Counted from the first letter of the stretch, positions 18,997-28,124 are shown. The stretch: 64,000 nt of DNA from Pseudomonas sp. MAG733B (GCF_036884845.1 NZ_CP145732.1:2108001-2172000), one strand, 5' to 3'. Notes: generated from the sequence alone by a model not told the origin. Numbers and translations: made by a program.

Positions 18997-20001
18997 TTAA
19001 ACCTTCAACACCAACTTCCCGAAATTCTCCCCGCTGAACAACTTCATCAGCGTCTCCGGGAACGTCTCCAGTCCCTCGACAATGTCTTCCTTGCTCTTGA
19101 GCTGCCCCTTGGCCATCCAGCCGGCCATTTCCTGACCGGCAGCGCCGAACTGTGCCGCGTAGTCCATCACCACGAAGCCTTCCATGCGCGCGCGGTTGAC
19201 CAGTAGCGACAGGTAGTTGGCCGGGCCTTTGACCGCTTCCTTGTTGTTGTACTGGCTGATGGCGCCGCAAATCACCACTCGTGCCTTCATGTTCAGACGG
19301 CTCAGCACCGCGTCGAGAATGTCGCCGCCGACGTTATCGAAATACACGTCGACACCTTTCGGGCATTCACGCTTGAGGCCGGCGATCACGTCTTCATTCT
19401 TGTAATCGATGACGCCGTCAAAACCCAGTTCGTCGATCAGGAACTTGCACTTGTCCGCGCCGCCAGCGATGCCGACCACCCGACATCCTTTGATCTTGGC
19501 GATCTGCCCGGCAATGCTGCCCACCGCACCGGCTGCACCCGACAACACCACGGTTTCACCGGCCTTTGGCGCGCCGACATCGAGCAGGGCGAAGTAAGCG
19601 GTCATGCCGGTCATGCCCAGTGCGGACAGATAACGCGGCAGGGGTGCCAGTTGCGGATCGACCTTGTAGAAACCGCGTGGCTCACCGAGGAAGTAATCCT
19701 GCACACCCAAGGCGCCGTTGACGTAGTCGCCGACCGCGAAGCCCGGATTGTTCGAAGCGATGACTTTGCCTACACCCAGCGCGCGCATCACCTCACCGAG
19801 TCCGACCGGTGGAATGTAGGACTTGCCTTCGTTCATCCAGCCACGCATGGCCGGGTCCAGGGACAGGTATTCGTTCTTGACCAGGATCTGACCCGCCGCC
19901 GGTTCGCCGACCGGTACTTCCTGATAGGTGAATGTCTCGCGAGTCGCAGCGCCCACCGGGCGTTTGGCGAGCAGGAACTGGCGATTGGTCTGTGAAGTCA
20001 T
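18997..20001 (-). CDS. NADPH-dependent medium-chain reductase, CurA-like
   Basis: The 334-residue zinc-independent medium-chain dehydrogenase/reductase has LSLDPAMRGWM near the N-terminus, the nucleotide loop SGAAGAVGSIAGQIAK and DVYFDNVGG. These are all typical of the leukotriene B4 12-hydroxydehydrogenase/CurA (curcumin reductase) group that reduces alkenal or alkenone double bonds. The ATG at 20001 gives the usual MTSQTNRQ start; an in-frame ATG nine bases upstream is possible. It is divergent from the SDR gene, with a 9-bp inverted repeat in the shared upstream region. Physiological substrate unknown. Confidence 0.9.
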   Translation of the reverse strand: MTSQTNRQFLLAKRPVGAATRETFTYQEVPVGEPAAGQILVKNEYLSLDPAMRGWMNEGKSYIPPVGLGEVMRALGVGKVIASNNPGFAVGDYVNGALGVQDYFLGEPRGFYKVDPQLAPLPRYLSALGMTGMTAYFALLDVGAPKAGETVVLSGAAGAVGSIAGQIAKIKGCRVVGIAGGADKCKFLIDELGFDGVIDYKNEDVIAGLKRECPKGVDVYFDNVGGDILDAVLSRLNMKARVVICGAISQYNNKEAVKGPANYLSLLVNRARMEGFVVMDYAAQFGAAGQEMAGWMAKGQLKSKEDIVEGLETFPETLMKLFSGENFGKLVLKV

Positions 20002-20093
20002 GGCAGGCACTCAAGATGAATGAAGCCTTGTTGATAGACCTTCATGGACGATGCCGCAAGTTTGGCTGATGCGGCGAATGCAGGCTGATCCAA

Positions 20094-20129
20094 TGCAGTG
20101 ATAGTTGGTACGGCAGTTCCATCACTGCA
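20094..20129. promoter_or_regulatory. Inverted repeat in divergent intergenic region
   Basis: TGCAGTGAT at 20094-20102 is exactly inverted as ATCACTGCA at 20121-20129 with an 18-base spacer. Its place between two divergently transcribed oxidoreductase genes makes it an operator candidate. No regulator gene is adjacent. Confidence 0.4.
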
Positions 20130-20239
20130 ACTCATGGGCGCCCAACCGGCCTTCTGATAGTGCTGCCGCGTCATGGGTACCTGTGGCTAGACTGGGAAAA
20201 ACGCGATCCCCCGCAAAACTTCTCTTCGAGGACATAACA

Positions 20240-21001
20240 ATGAGCATGACGTTTTCCGGCCAGGTCGCCGTAGTCACGGGCGCCGCCAATGGTATCGGCC
20301 GGGCAACTGCCCAGGCGTTCGCCGCTGAAGGTCTGAAGGTGGTGGTGGCCGACATGGACACGGCGGGCGGCGAGGGGACTGTGGCGCTGATTCGTACGGC
20401 GGGCGGCGAAGCGACCTTCGTGCGTTGCAACGTCACGCTGGAAAGCGATGTAAAGAATCTGATGGATGAAGTGGTCAATACCTACGGCCGCCTCGACTAT
20501 GCCTTCAACAATGCCGGCATCGAGATCGAGAAGGGCAAGTTGGCCGACGGTACTGTCGACGAGTTCGACGCGATCATGGGCGTCAACGTCAAAGGTGTAT
20601 GGCTGTGCATGAAATACCAGTTGCCGTTGCTGCTGGCACAGGGTGGCGGCGCGATCGTCAACACGGCCTCGGTGGCGGGGCTTGGCGCTGCGCCGAAGAT
20701 GAGCATCTATGCCGCCTCCAAACATGCGGTGATAGGCCTGACCAAATCCGCCGCCATCGAATACGCGAAGAAAAAAATCCGCGTCAATGCTGTATGCCCG
20801 GCGGTGATCGACACCGACATGTTCCGCCGCGCCTATGAAGCCGACCCGAAGAAAGGCGAATTTGCCAACGCCATGCACCCGGTGGGTCGCATCGGCAAGG
20901 TCGAGGAAATCGCCAGCGCGGTGCTGTACCTGTGCAGCGACGGTGCTGCGTTCACTACGGGGCATTCGCTGGCTGTGGATGGTGGTGTCACGGCGTTCTA
21001 A
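20240..21001 (+). CDS. Short-chain dehydrogenase/reductase
   Basis: The 253-residue classical SDR has the cofactor loop TGAANGIG, the NNAG motif, the catalytic serine in NTASVAG and the YAASK tyrosine/lysine pair. The end HSLAVDGG is the usual glucose-dehydrogenase-like C-terminus. An acidic residue after strand 2 (VVADMD) suggests NAD(H) over NADP(H). GAGGA lies eight bases before the ATG. The substrate cannot be assigned. It is divergent from the CurA-like reductase. Confidence 0.92.
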   Translation: MSMTFSGQVAVVTGAANGIGRATAQAFAAEGLKVVVADMDTAGGEGTVALIRTAGGEATFVRCNVTLESDVKNLMDEVVNTYGRLDYAFNNAGIEIEKGKLADGTVDEFDAIMGVNVKGVWLCMKYQLPLLLAQGGGAIVNTASVAGLGAAPKMSIYAASKHAVIGLTKSAAIEYAKKKIRVNAVCPAVIDTDMFRRAYEADPKKGEFANAMHPVGRIGKVEEIASAVLYLCSDGAAFTTGHSLAVDGGVTAF

Positions 21002-21035
21002 AACTAAACGCTAAATCCATAGAAAACACGAAACC

Positions 21036-21126
21036 TGTAGGAGCCGAGCTTGCTCGCGATGACGGTATGTCTGTCACATCGATGTTGGATGTGCCGCCGT
21101 CATCGCGAGCAAGCTCGGCTCCTACA
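21036..21126. repeat. REP doublet, core GGAGCCGAGCTTGCTCGCGA
   Basis: Inverted arms at 21036-21060 and about 21102-21126, with further pairing of ATGACGG/CCGTCAT inside. Both arms share the CCGAGC variant of the core. Confidence 0.9.
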
Positions 21127-21171
21127 GGTTTTTGTTTGCCTTGAGCATCCCGGCAGTGTGTTTCAAATGGT

Positions 21172-21188
21172 TAAAACCAAGGGTTTTA
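21172..21188. promoter_or_regulatory. Palindrome upstream of the MocR-type gene
   Basis: TAAAACC-AAG-GGTTTTA is a perfect 7-bp inverted repeat 78 bases before the regulator's ATG. MocR-type proteins often bind close to their own promoter, so self-control is possible but unproven. Confidence 0.4.
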
Positions 21189-21265
21189 GCGGCGTTGTCG
21201 CACATCCCTTCGAGCGCTCCTGTGATTAACTGATTCCCGCAGAATGCACAGGAGTTTTCTTGCTC

Positions 21266-22645
21266 ATGGAATTGAGAATCGATCGACAGGCCCCCGTGCC
21301 GGTCATACAGCAAATTGTCGAAGCGCTAACCTGCTGGCTCCGTTGCAATGGTTTGGAGCCGGGTGCGCGTTTGCCTTCGGTACGACAAATCGCGCGGATC
21401 AACTTGCTCAGTCAGTCTTGTGTCGTCGAGGCCTGTGAGCGTCTTGTCGCGCAGGGGGTGCTGGCGTCGCGTCATGGCGCTGGTTTTGTCGTGGCGGCCA
21501 CAGCTGCGATTGCGCATACGGAGGCTGTGTGGCTCGAAGGCGCTGAAGACAAGGAGGGCGCGCCCTCGTGTGAGTTGCAACTGGGCGGTGGAGGGCTGCC
21601 CGAAAGCTGGCGTGAAACGGACGATCTGGCTTACGCGATCCGTCAGGTCAGTCGCACCGACATGGCCGGCCTGTTCAACTACAGCACGCCGCTGGGTTTG
21701 CCTGCCTTGCGCGGGCAGATGCTCAAGCGCCTGAAAAGGCTGGATATCAACGCTGAAGACAGTCAAATACTGACGACCTCGGGTGCCAGCCAGGCCCTGG
21801 ACTTGATCGTGCGAGCGTTGTTCAAGCCGGGTGAGAGCGTGGTGGTGGAAAGCCCCGGTTACCCCATGCTGTTCGATCTGCTCAGGTTGCACGGTGTCAG
21901 CATGCTCGAAGTTCCACGAACGCCGCAGGGGCCGGATGTTGCAGTGCTGGAAGCGTTGCTGCTGGAACACCGGCCGCGCGGGCTGTTCATCAATAGTTTC
22001 CACCATAACCCTACCGGTTGCAGCCTGACGCCGGGTGTGGCGCAGCAGGTGCTGCAACTGGCGAAAGACCACGATGTGCTGGTGATCGAAGACGACGTCT
22101 ACGCAGACCTGCACAATGGCCCCGGCAAGCGCCTCGCGGCACTGGATAATGGCGTGATCTACGTCGGCAGCTATTCGAAAACCCTCAGCAGCTCCCTGCG
22201 GGTCGGTTTTGTGGTGGCCAGTAACGAAGTGATTGCGCGACTGGCCGAGGTCAAGATGATCAGCAGCATGGGCGCCTCAAGATTTTGCGAGTCAGTGCTG
22301 GCCTGCCTGTTGGCCAATGGCGCCTACCGTAAATTGGTGCAGCGCCAGCGGCAGCGCTTGAACAACGATCGACAAGCGGCATTGCAGCAGCTCGAAGACG
22401 CCGAATGGGAGGTTTTCGGCAAGCCCACGGGAGGCCTGTTCATCTGGGCGCGATCGCGGATGTCGGACTACGCTCAGGTGCGAATACAGGCCCGACGGTT
22501 CGGCGTTGTGCTGTCATCGGCGACGGCATTTGACCCCGCCGGCGCGGCCAATGAATGGCAACGCATCAATGTGGCGTGTGCCTGTGATCCGCGAGCCCGG
22601 GCATTTTTTCAAGCCACCGCTCGGGATCGACCTCAAGCGTTCTGA
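21266..22645 (+). CDS. MocR-type GntR regulator with aminotransferase domain
   Basis: The 459-residue protein joins a GntR winged helix (residues about 1-75: PVIQQIVEAL, LPSVRQIARI, SQSCVVEACERLVAQG) to a class I aminotransferase domain with the PLP lysine K305 in GSYSKTLSSSLRVGF and a VIEDDVYADL aspartate. Such proteins sense PLP-bound amino compounds and activate or repress nearby transport or PLP/GABA genes. No obvious target gene is adjacent except perhaps itself or the downstream chemoreceptor. GGAG at 21251-21254 supports ATG 21266; a TTG at 21260 is an alternative. Confidence 0.92.
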   Translation: MELRIDRQAPVPVIQQIVEALTCWLRCNGLEPGARLPSVRQIARINLLSQSCVVEACERLVAQGVLASRHGAGFVVAATAAIAHTEAVWLEGAEDKEGAPSCELQLGGGGLPESWRETDDLAYAIRQVSRTDMAGLFNYSTPLGLPALRGQMLKRLKRLDINAEDSQILTTSGASQALDLIVRALFKPGESVVVESPGYPMLFDLLRLHGVSMLEVPRTPQGPDVAVLEALLLEHRPRGLFINSFHHNPTGCSLTPGVAQQVLQLAKDHDVLVIEDDVYADLHNGPGKRLAALDNGVIYVGSYSKTLSSSLRVGFVVASNEVIARLAEVKMISSMGASRFCESVLACLLANGAYRKLVQRQRQRLNNDRQAALQQLEDAEWEVFGKPTGGLFIWARSRMSDYAQVRIQARRFGVVLSSATAFDPAGAANEWQRINVACACDPRARAFFQATARDRPQAF

Positions 22646-22753
22646 AAACGACGCAGGCGTAGCTTTTTGCCATTATTCCGACGCCAGAGACTTGTGTTGC
22701 CACAGGCCCGTTGCGAATCTGCGTCTACAGATAATGGCAGGGGACTAAGTGCA

Positions 22754-24718
22754 ATGATTTCGGCCGCGCAAGGACGTTTTGCCAACCTCGGTATGGCAAA
22801 AAAACTGGGTATCGGGTTTGTTCTGGTGCTGTTGTTGACCGCGCTGGTGGCGGCCATCGGCGTCTGGTCCCTGCAAACCATCAGCCATCGTTTCGACGGG
22901 CTCAAGCAGATGTCGTCGCTCAACAGCGGTCTGCTGAAGGTGCGCCTGCTGGAGCAGGAGTATGCCTTGCACGGCAACCCGAAAACCGTCGAAGCCCTGC
23001 ACCAAGGTGTCGACGGCTTGATCGCCCTGGCGAGCGAACTCAAGGCCGCGTCTGCAGCGAATGTGCCGGTGATGAATGATGTCGAGCAGTCCCTCGGCGC
23101 CTATCGCAAGGCGTTCGACGAGTTTGTCTCGCTCAGTCAGGCCAAGGATCTCGCGCTGGAAATGGCCAGTTGGTCGGTGTCCAGCGTGGCCAATAATCTC
23201 GACGTGTTGCAGGCCGGGCTTGCCGATGACGGCACCTACACCTTGAAGGATTCCGAGGGCAAGGACGGTGCGCAATTCGTCGAGCAAGCCAACCAGGTCA
23301 GTCAGGTTTCCCGGTTGATGCTGCAAGCCATGAACGAAGCGCGCGTGCGTCTGGATCAGAGCCGCAAGGGCGACGACAGCGCGGGACAAGGCAAGATCGA
23401 ACAGGCCAGTCAGGCACTGACCCAGGCCGAACAGCTGAAAACCACGGTCAAGGATGAGGGCTACCAGACCGTCCTCAATGAAGTGATCGGCCATATCGCC
23501 AGTTTCAGCGACAAACTCACCGAGTACACCGGCCTGCTGGAGCAGGAAAAAACCGTCTATCAGCAATTGCATCAACGCGCCGCCCAAGTGGTGGAGCGGG
23601 TGGACCAGGCCTATGTCGCCGAAGACCAGTCGATGCAGACTGAACTGAAAAAGAATTCATTGCTGATCATTGCCTCTTCGGCATTGGCATTGCTGGTCGG
23701 TTTGATTGCCGCGTGGGTCATCACCCGGCTGATCGTGGCGCCGTTGCGCAGTGTGATTTCTGTCGCGCAGCAGATCGCCTCGGGGGATTTGAGCGGAACC
23801 ATCGAAGTGACCCGCCGCGACGAGATTGGTCAGTTGATGCAGGCCATGCAGCAGATGGGTGCAGGGTTGAGTCATATCGTCAGCGGTTTGCAGGCAGGCA
23901 TTGAGCAATTGGCTACCTCAGCGCAATCGCTGTCGGCGGTGACTGAACAGACCAACCTTGAAGTCAGCAGCCAGAAGGAAGAAACCGAGCAGGTCGCCAC
24001 CGCGATGAACCAGATGACGGCCACCGTGCACGATGTCGCGCGCAACGCCGAGGAAGCCGCCGTGGCGGCGCAAACGGCGGACGGCAAGGTTGAAAGTGGT
24101 CAACATGTGGTGCGCCAGAGCATGGCGCGGATCGAGCAACTGGCGGATTCGGCTACTTCGGCCAGTTCGAGCATTGAAAGCCTGAGCGCGGAAATCCAGA
24201 ACATCGGCACGGTGCTTGGCGTCATCAAAAGTGTCGCAGAACAAACCAACCTGCTGGCGCTCAATGCGGCCATCGAGGCCGCACGGGCCGGCGAGCAGGG
24301 CAGGGGCTTTGCGGTGGTGGCTGATGAAGTGCGGGCACTGGCCAAACGGACTCAACAATCGACCGAGGAAATCGAACGACTGGTCAGCGCCTTGCGCTCG
24401 GCGGCACAGGCGTCTGTGCAGCAGATCCAGAGCAGTGGCGAGTTGGTGAAACTGGCGGTCAGTGATGCGCTGCAGACCGAGAGTGCGTTGGGCAGTATTG
24501 CGGCAGCGGTGTCGTTGATTCAGCAGATGAACCAGCAGATCGCCGCGGCTGCCGAGGAGCAGAGTTCGGTGGCCGAGGAGATCAATCGCAGTGTCACGAG
24601 TATTCGGGCCAGTGCTGATCAGTCTTCACTGGCGATGCAGGGGAATGCGGCGTCGAGTATCGAACTGGCGCAGTTGGGGGTTGAGTTGAAGGGGATGGTG
24701 GGGCATTTCAGGCTTTGA
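22754..24718 (+). CDS. Methyl-accepting chemotaxis protein with HBM-type sensor domain
   Basis: The 654-residue chemoreceptor has TM1 (about 17-40), an all-helical periplasmic region of about 260 residues and TM2 (about 302-325), followed by HAMP and a signalling domain whose tip reads [16 protein letters not shown] helical sensor of this length is typical of the bimodular HBM domain, known from P. putida McpS, which binds TCA-cycle acids. The same type of ligand is plausible but unproven. There is no C-terminal CheR-binding pentapeptide. An upstream in-frame start at 22667 would put a charged, unlike stretch before TM1, so ATG 22754 is chosen. Confidence 0.92.
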   Translation: MISAAQGRFANLGMAKKLGIGFVLVLLLTALVAAIGVWSLQTISHRFDGLKQMSSLNSGLLKVRLLEQEYALHGNPKTVEALHQGVDGLIALASELKAASAANVPVMNDVEQSLGAYRKAFDEFVSLSQAKDLALEMASWSVSSVANNLDVLQAGLADDGTYTLKDSEGKDGAQFVEQANQVSQVSRLMLQAMNEARVRLDQSRKGDDSAGQGKIEQASQALTQAEQLKTTVKDEGYQTVLNEVIGHIASFSDKLTEYTGLLEQEKTVYQQLHQRAAQVVERVDQAYVAEDQSMQTELKKNSLLIIASSALALLVGLIAAWVITRLIVAPLRSVISVAQQIASGDLSGTIEVTRRDEIGQLMQAMQQMGAGLSHIVSGLQAGIEQLATSAQSLSAVTEQTNLEVSSQKEETEQVATAMNQMTATVHDVARNAEEAAVAAQTADGKVESGQHVVRQSMARIEQLADSATSASSSIESLSAEIQNIGTVLGVIKSVAEQTNLLALNAAIEAARAGEQGRGFAVVADEVRALAKRTQQSTEEIERLVSALRSAAQASVQQIQSSGELVKLAVSDALQTESALGSIAAAVSLIQQMNQQIAAAAEEQSSVAEEINRSVTSIRASADQSSLAMQGNAASSIELAQLGVELKGMVGHFRL

Positions 24719-24739
24719 GCTTTGAGCTTTTTTGATTGA

Positions 24740-25025
24740 GTACATATCCGTTGCTGCGGTAATGGCGGCTTATGGTTTCGCCCTTACGGCGACTCACTTT
24801 TTTGACAACGCCTCAAAAAAGTAAGCAAAAAAAACGCTCGCCCCTTACGTACGGCACCTCGCTAGAGCTCGGTGTTCCTTCGCTCCGGCATTCATCCGGG
24901 GGCATCGCCTCCGGTCTGCTTCGCGACGACCTCCTCTCGATGTGTGCGGCTTCGCCGCACGGCGCTGCGCGCCCACCCCCGGATAAACGCCTCCACTCAG
25001 CCTTCCGATGGGGCGGGTGGATCAA
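24740..25025 (+). repeat. Long dispersed repeat, copy A
   Basis: About 285 bases from GTACATATCCG to GCGGGTGGATCAA recur closely at 38084-38360 (copy B) and, diverged and inverted, at 38645-38897 (copy C). The long shared core includes ATTCATCCGGGGGCATCGCC and TTCGCCGCACGGCGCT hairpin-forming parts. No transposase is present. Open frames in both strands occur in copies A and B, but many differences between copies change the amino acid, so coding is not supported. Confidence 0.85.
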
Positions 25026-25096
25026 TATCAAAAGCGGCAGGCGAGCTAACGCTCGGCCTGTTGAGTGGTGAGAAGCCTGGGTGTACGCCAATCCAT

Positions 25097-25120
25097 TGTA
25101 GGAGCCAGCCTGCTGGCGAT
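25097..25120. repeat. Single REP sequence next to repeat copy A
   Basis: A lone REP of the GGAGCCAGCCTGCTGGCGAT type lies about 70 bases past repeat copy A. The same REP variant lies at the same side of copy B (38419-38442), so they seem to travel together. Confidence 0.75.
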
Positions 25121-25173
25121 GACGGCCTGAACGCCAATGTATTTCACTCGGATGAATGCATTCTCTAAATCCA

Positions 25174-25206
25174 AAAGAAAACCACCTCCTGGTGGCTTTC
25201 TCTTTT
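25174..25206 (-). terminator. Rho-independent terminator of the anchored coiled-coil gene
   Basis: On the minus strand GCCACC-AGG-AGGTGG forms a stem followed by TTTTCTTTT, nine bases past the stop at 25215. Confidence 0.85.
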
Positions 25207-25214
25207 GTCGCTGA

Positions 25215-25985
25215 TCAGTCGTAGATCACTTTCTTCTTCCAGTCCGCATCCGCCTCGACGTCTTTGAGTCCTTCGGTCAGTTGGTTCACTTCGCCTTCTA
25301 CCGGAGCAATGCGGTCCATGACTTGGGCGTTGGCGCGGGCCAGGAGTTTTTCCAGGTATTCCAGCTGTTCGGCGTAGATTTGTGGTTCCTGCTGTTTGCG
25401 CAGGTATTGCGCACCGCGTTCGAACGCCAGGCGCGCCTGGCCGGGCTGGTTCTGCTGCAGGGAGTGCTGGCCAAGGTTGTTGAAGAACTCGATGTGCAAC
25501 AGCACCAGAATATGACGGACCTCGCGGATCCAGCGCTTGGCTTCGTTGGGCGGCAGGAAGCCGTCCTGTGCGGCGCGGGTAATCTGGCCGTGCAGGGCTT
25601 CAAGGAGGAAGCGCACGTCCTTGGCCTTGGCTTCGGTCTGGATCGGTGCCGGCGGGTTGTTGACCGGGATAGATTCGCCTTGGCCCACCAGAGCTTCCAG
25701 TTCAGTAATCCGTGCCTTGAGGTTGGAACTGGTCTTTTCCAGGTTCAGCAGGCGTTGGCAGACATTCAATTCCAGACGCGTCAGCAGCAGCTTGAGCGCC
25801 GGTGTCATCAATTGGCCGGGGAAGGTCTCGGTAATCTCACCGCAACGACGCAGGCGATCGTTGAGTTCAACCTTGGTACGGGCCCTTTCCAGCTTATTGT
25901 TTTCCACCACATGGTTGATGTAGCCAATGGCGATCAATAATGCGATCCCGGCTACGACGAGCAGGGTGATCATGAGTGGTGTCAC
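25215..25985 (-). CDS. Conserved hypothetical, N-terminally anchored helical protein
   Basis: The 256-residue protein has one N-terminal membrane segment (about residues 4-25) followed by a highly charged, helix-rich cytoplasmic body with heptad-like stretches (around 90-110 and 210-250) and no recognisable catalytic motif. The GTG at 25985 is chosen because AAAGAGGT lies seven bases upstream; an ATG at 25973 is possible. It ends in a clear terminator and is divergent from the tRNA operon. I do not recognise the family beyond a conserved Pseudomonas protein of unknown function. Confidence 0.8.
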   Translation of the reverse strand: MTPLMITLLVVAGIALLIAIGYINHVVENNKLERARTKVELNDRLRRCGEITETFPGQLMTPALKLLLTRLELNVCQRLLNLEKTSSNLKARITELEALVGQGESIPVNNPPAPIQTEAKAKDVRFLLEALHGQITRAAQDGFLPPNEAKRWIREVRHILVLLHIEFFNNLGQHSLQQNQPGQARLAFERGAQYLRKQQEPQIYAEQLEYLEKLLARANAQVMDRIAPVEGEVNQLTEGLKDVEADADWKKKVIYD

Positions 25986-26358
25986 CGGTAAGACCTCTTT
26001 TTAGGGTTCGCGTGCGAGTGTAGTGGCTTGCTATATAAGCGCCTAGGGCCCTCGACGAGTTGGATCGATGTGGCTCAATCTGTATCGGCCGCTGTCTGCT
26101 TATATAAATGCTGGCATCCAAGAAGCATATTGCCATCATTGATGGCGCCGACTATAACGCCTTGGCGAGTGTCAGAATATAGGCGCCAAACACCGGGCGG
26201 CGGAAAATCCGGATTGGTGCCTGAAAGCAGGGCGAAGTCATTGATTTAAATAAATTTATATCAGGGGGTTGACGACCTCTCAATCCATCCATAGAATGCG
26301 CGCCACTTGCAGCGTAAAGCACACAGCGAAACGAAGCAGGGAGTGAATGTTGTAGTGT
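25986..26358. other. Gene-free stretch upstream of the tRNA operon
   Basis: The 373 bases carry the upstream region of the minus-strand gene, an AT-rich block near 26240-26265 resembling an UP element, and the tRNA promoter. No ORF is supported. Confidence 0.6.
26269..26297 (+). promoter_or_regulatory. Sigma-70 promoter of the tRNA operon
   Basis: TTGACG at 26269-26274 and TAGAAT at 26292-26297 are 17 bases apart and 62 bases before the first tRNA. An A/T-rich stretch directly upstream would strengthen it, as expected for stable RNA. Confidence 0.8.
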
Positions 26359-26434
26359 GTCCCCTTCGTCTAGTGGCCTAGGACACCGCCCTTTCACGGC
26401 GGTAACAGGGGTTCGAGTCCCCTAGGGGACGCCA
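26359..26434 (+). tRNA. tRNA-Glu (anticodon TTC), copy 1
   Basis: The 76-base gene has a 7-bp acceptor stem (GTCCCCT/AGGGGAC), the anticodon loop CTTTCAC with TTC at 26393-26395, a GGTTCGAGTCC T-arm and an encoded CCA end. Confidence 0.98.
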
Positions 26435-26436
26435 TT

Positions 26437-26512
<76 letters not shown>

Positions 26513-26616
26513 TTTTTAAACAGCGTTGCTTTCGGGCAGGGCTGAGTGAAACCAGAACCAAGTCTTCGGATGCGGATCTGGGCACCGAAACACACACCAT
26601 GTGTTCCGGGCAGCGT

Positions 26617-26692
26617 GTCCCCTTCGTCTAGTGGCCTAGGACACCGCCCTTTCACGGCGGTAACAGGGGTTCGAGTCCCCTAGGGGACGCCA
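26617..26692 (+). tRNA. tRNA-Glu (anticodon TTC), copy 2
   Basis: Sequence identical to copy 1, 104 bases past the first tRNA-Gly and in the same orientation; part of one precursor transcript. Confidence 0.98.
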
Positions 26693-26695
26693 TTT

Positions 26696-26771
<76 letters not shown>

Positions 26772-26780
26772 TATTTAACA

Positions 26781-26811
26781 AAAACGCCGCTCATTGAGCG
26801 GCGTTTTTGTT
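26781..26811 (+). terminator. Terminator of the tRNA operon
   Basis: ACGCCGCTC-ATT-GAGCGGCGT followed by TTTTGTTTG, ten bases after the last tRNA. Confidence 0.92.
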
Positions 26812-26836
26812 TGTGCGCGATTTGTATGTGCATCAC

Positions 26837-26874
26837 TAAAAAGGCCCGCCAGTCTGACTGAGCGGGCTTTTTCC
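26837..26874 (-). terminator. Terminator behind cqsA, near-copy of the one at 28278
   Basis: AAAAGGCCCGC/GCGGGCTTTTT enclose the loop CAGTCTGACTGA, just past the cqsA stop. The sequence, loop included, differs at only about three positions from 28278-28315. Confidence 0.88.
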
Positions 26875-26876
26875 GT

Positions 26877-28124
26877 TCAACGCGTTATCAGCTTATTGGT
26901 AGATGGAGAGCGCCTCCACCCCTTTAGTCCGACTTCATCCCGAATATCACTACAGGCTTGTATGAAGCGATCAAGATCCTCATCGCTGAGGCCGGAATTC
27001 ATCGAGAACCTTATTAACGAACGATTGAGCCCGGTTGCCGGAGAGCAGAAGACTGAGCCGAATATACCTCGTGCTTGTAATGCGTCCCTGAGACGAAGGG
27101 TCAACAACTCCAGCCCAGGCTCCAGCGCAACGATCTGTTCGGATCCTGTGCTCATGTCATACCCCAACTGCATGAGTGCAGACCTTGTTCGACGGGTAAT
27201 TGCACGCAGCCTGTTACGGCGCTCGTCAGCATGCTGTAGAAAATCAGCAGCCTGTTCGAACCAGATCAATTCGTGATCAAGCAGACTTGAGCTGAAAATG
27301 GCGGGATAGGACTCCGTGGCAAAGTAGTCCTTGAAACTGCCGGGACAAGTAATCAGGCCTGCACGCCCGGCGAAGGCCTTGGCCAGGCTGACAGTCTGGA
27401 AATGGACCTTGTCGAACAAGTAATGCTGCGCGACCAATCCCGCGCCGTGTGGCCCGTGGGTTCCAAGTGAATGGGATTCATCGACGACCAAGACGCAGCC
27501 AAGGCGATGCGCAACTTCAGCGAAGTCTTCCAAAGGGCAAAGACTGCCGTTAGTGCTGTAGATCGCATCGACAGCAATGACGCCTGGACCGTGCTTCTTT
27601 ATCTGTCGCTCCGCATGATCGGCATCGTTGTGCGCAAACACGATTGCATGTGCATGGGCGGCGTGCGCACCTTGCCAGAGCGACATATGTGCATGGATAT
27701 CCAGATACACCGGAATGTCCTTACCGGCGATGGCCTGCAGCAATCCCACATTCGCCGCCCATCCTGATTGGCAAAGAATGCAGTCCTGTGCCCCCATGAA
27801 CCGAGCCAGTCTGTGCTCAAGCCTGGTCATCGGAGTATCCCCGTGGAGAAAAACGGCGGACATCAAGAGTTGGTGTCGTGTCTGAAGGACCGCTTGTGCA
27901 TGGGCTTCGATCAATTGCTTCTCCGTTGCCAGGCACAGATAGTCATTGCTCGACAAATGCAGAGCATCCGGGCCGGGAATGGCGCCGCGCAGCAAATGTT
28001 GGCCTGCCCATCTCTGCTGTACGCGCCCCACGGAGTGGCTTTCGATGCGTGCCTGAACAAAATCAGGGAGGTGAGCGTAGTGAGTTTGTTGTTGGCCTTG
28101 AGGCGGTTGGTGTAATACAGGCAT
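26877..28124 (-). CDS. cqsA: CqsA-type alpha-hydroxyketone autoinducer synthase
   Basis: The 415-residue PLP enzyme belongs to the alpha-oxoamine synthase group and specifically resembles Vibrio CqsA and Legionella LqsA. It shows LPDFVQARI at the start, LSSNDYL (57-63), CQSGWAANVGLLQ, the AHMSLW block, IAVDAIYSTNGS, VVDESHSLGTHGP with D215 and H218, the PLP lysine K249 in VSLAKAFAGRAG, SYPAIFSS and GSVFCSPATG. CqsA condenses an acyl-CoA with S-adenosylmethionine or an amino acid to make CAI-1-type signals. GGGAG eight bases before ATG 28124 fixes the start. No CqsS/LqsS receptor kinase is in the window. Base composition appears somewhat less GC-rich than the neighbours, and flanking terminator repeats suggest acquisition. 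Confidence 0.92.
   Translation of the reverse strand: MPVLHQPPQGQQQTHYAHLPDFVQARIESHSVGRVQQRWAGQHLLRGAIPGPDALHLSSNDYLCLATEKQLIEAHAQAVLQTRHQLLMSAVFLHGDTPMTRLEHRLARFMGAQDCILCQSGWAANVGLLQAIAGKDIPVYLDIHAHMSLWQGAHAAHAHAIVFAHNDADHAERQIKKHGPGVIAVDAIYSTNGSLCPLEDFAEVAHRLGCVLVVDESHSLGTHGPHGAGLVAQHYLFDKVHFQTVSLAKAFAGRAGLITCPGSFKDYFATESYPAIFSSSLLDHELIWFEQAADFLQHADERRNRLRAITRRTRSALMQLGYDMSTGSEQIVALEPGLELLTLRLRDALQARGIFGSVFCSPATGLNRSLIRFSMNSGLSDEDLDRFIQACSDIRDEVGLKGWRRSPSTNKLITR

Larger units (their letters stand above)
24719..25214. other. Gene-free stretch behind the chemoreceptor gene
   Basis: Nearly 500 bases are filled by repeat copy A, a single REP and the terminator of the minus-strand gene. I find no supported gene. 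Confidence 0.7.

Noticed and set aside
24813..25091. Possible 92-codon gene in repeat copy A, with a relative in copy B
   Set aside because: The similarity is fully explained by the DNA repeat; several differences between copies change amino acids, and there is no ribosome binding site.
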